This document shows positions 62,476 to 64,000 of a DNA stretch of 64,000 nt, piece by piece. Within the stretch, counting starts at the first letter, position 1, and every line of letters starts with the position of its first letter. The stretch covers positions 19,135,842 through 19,199,841 of the forward strand of contig NC_135549.1 in assembly GCF_964340395.1 (NCBI RefSeq), given 5' to 3'. The stretch comes from Glandiceps talaboti. Its lineage: Eukaryota > Hemichordata > Enteropneusta > Spengelidae. Position numbers and translations under genes: made by a program. The notes under the pieces are model-generated. The model was not told where the DNA came from. It made no database searches and saw only the letters and a list, made by a program, of their open reading frames with translations.

Positions 62476-62639
62476 AAAGTCGTAAAGCGTTGGTATTTTA
62501 AAGGTATATTTACCGCAACGGGGACTATTTTCTTGACTATTTTTGCTCTTATTTTCATTATGACCTCGTGTTCAAAGCCAAACAACCTTCCATAAATGTA
62601 GAAAATGATTATTAAAGAATATTAACAACGTTGATTTTA

Positions 62640-64000
62640 TTATTGTAAACCTTCAAAAGCCGCGCAAGTATACATCGACCTTGGAAAGACTTTTGAGGTC
62701 AGTGCGCTATCAAAGTAGACTGCGCATGCTCTATTTCTCCAAAGTTGTAATCGGAGTTTGTCGACGCGACATGGCTTAGCGATGTGCGATGTCACGGTGC
62801 GGCTAATTATGCTGACATCGTCTGGAAAGAAACGTGCCCAGATTTGGAAAAACGAGGGAAAAATCAACATTCGAGGTTGAGAAACATCGTTGGAAGGAAA
62901 TTAGTCGAGCTCACAAGGACAGTAGCAAAATTCCTGATTGGCTGGTAAGTCAAACTTTATAGAGTTAGAATGATCATGACTTGATGTTGTTGTTTTGACT
63001 GCAAATTTGCTGGAGCACAGTGTAGCGTTAGTTTCGATTTTGAGTGTTCTTGTCTTTAATTTTCATAATATTTTCATGCTAGAACTAATAAATATTCAAA
63101 TGTATCTGTAAGCCATTCAAAACAGTCAAAATGGCGATGCTTAGATTGCTGTTTTCTCAGGAAAATATCATACAAATCTTGCTGCTACAAATGTATCAAT
63201 CTCTATACTACGTAGAAATATTTAGAAGGGTGGACATCTTTTTTCGTGAACAAAACTCACATTTGTTCAACAAACACATACCTGCATGAAGAAAAGTGCC
63301 AAATAAAGTTATACACTATCACTGGGGCAAAAGATGTTTTTGTAACTGTAAATGGACCTTTTACAATAAGCGAGCACTGTATAAAATCCTCTGTATGTCA
63401 AAGGCAAGCAAGTGACGTAACTGTCAAATGTTCATTTCTGATTGCCCGAGAAAGAGGCGTTGACTAATGACGTCAGATGACCGCTGCATTTCAAAATCAA
63501 AATTGTTATATTTTGTCTGTAGCCAGGAAAACAACAACCTAAGAAATATTACACGCCTCTATGGTACTACCTCCGGGCTACGACCACGGCGGTCAGTTGT
63601 GAATAAGATGTCTCATTTGACAAGTCACGTTGCTAAAGTTTTAAGCGTGCTCTCGCTGTCTCGTTCAAAAAAAATATTATGCATATAGTTACTTTATCAT
63701 TTTGACAGCATTGAGGTAGTTTGTTACATCTTTTGGGTCATGAGGGGGGTCCTGTAATTATATTGAAGTTTGGAAATGTCAGATTTTTTGGGGCAGGCAA
63801 GAGCATAATAACTGAACTTTGTATGAAGATCGGCTCCACGCTGGGTTTGTTTGTGTCGGTGTAGTTTCGCAGACGTCGGAAAGATAGAAAGCTTTTTTAA
63901 AAATCAAGGCGGAAATTAAAAACCCAGTGTTACAATTTAATTATTGCTATTAATTTTGAGTGAAAACCCCCGGAAAGATAAAAAGCTTTGAAAAAGTAAT
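62640..64000. other. Right-end stretch; candidate first exon and CRE
   Basis: A CpG-richer patch at 62650-62945 ends with a plausible donor (GGCTG followed by GTAAGTC at 62945). One frame across 62820-62944 reads as charged, protein-like sequence (VEKHRWKEISRAHKD) but has no ATG, so a first exon on the + strand is possible only with an unseen upstream part. A perfect CRE, TGACGTCA, is at 63468-63475. Nothing else is supported. Confidence 0.3.

Noticed and set aside
63246-63688. Two 73-codon ORFs at the right end
   Set aside because: No recognisable domain, no splice or start context, and composition like the flanks.

Overview
The window looks like nuclear DNA of a slowly evolving invertebrate animal. 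It is AT-rich and has small phase-conserved exons in kilobase introns, GT-AG splice sites, animal-type protein families, a Ty3/Gypsy element, a jockey/CR1-type LINE, short inverted-repeat (MITE-like) elements and many CA, GT, CATA and GACA microsatellites. An invertebrate deuterostome (lancelet or acorn worm) would fit, but I cannot fix the phylum from the sequence. I see no bacterial operons, rRNA, tRNA or CRISPR array.

Left part (about 0.9-28 kb): a complete BCAP31/BCAP29-type ER membrane protein gene lies on the + strand (coding 2870-7479, 7 coding exons, 252 aa). Its 5' UTR exon is near an ETS site and its poly(A) site is near 9.27 kb. A complete Rab29/Rab32-subfamily GTPase gene lies on the - strand (27882-17752, 5 exons, 208 aa, C-terminal Cys-x-Cys). 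Between them are repeats, including an inverted-repeat element (9548-10297) whose right arm has been amplified into a 61-bp minisatellite.

Middle (27.9-38.9 kb): divergent from the Rab gene, about 0.7 kb away, is a + strand gene (29610-33562, 5 coding exons, 276 aa). It encodes an adaptor with a DEVD sequence at residues 24-27, an RHIM-like core at 122-130 and a C-terminal FADD-like death domain. The order and length match arthropod IMD. This is the most interesting gene here. The 5 kb after it is AT-rich and holds a decayed satellite and a foldback element.

Right part (39-64 kb): a decayed Ty3/Gypsy element containing a nested solo LTR, followed by a tandemly duplicated locus. The repeated unit is a 33-bp satellite array followed by a - strand four-exon dispanin/CD225 (IFITM-like) gene. 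Copy C (62425-57809) is intact (131 aa). Copy A (49400-44705) differs by one base in an exon-1 A run that shifts the frame. Copy B keeps only exon 3 (51330-51205). A truncated LINE sits between B and C. One copy carries a 146-bp MITE with an exact 9-bp target duplication that is absent from the other.

Taken together, the IMD-like adaptor, the IFITM-like cluster and the Rab29-like GTPase are all of families linked to innate defence or lysosome-related membranes. Their linkage may be chance. All protein calls rest on reading the translated exons by eye; no database search was made.
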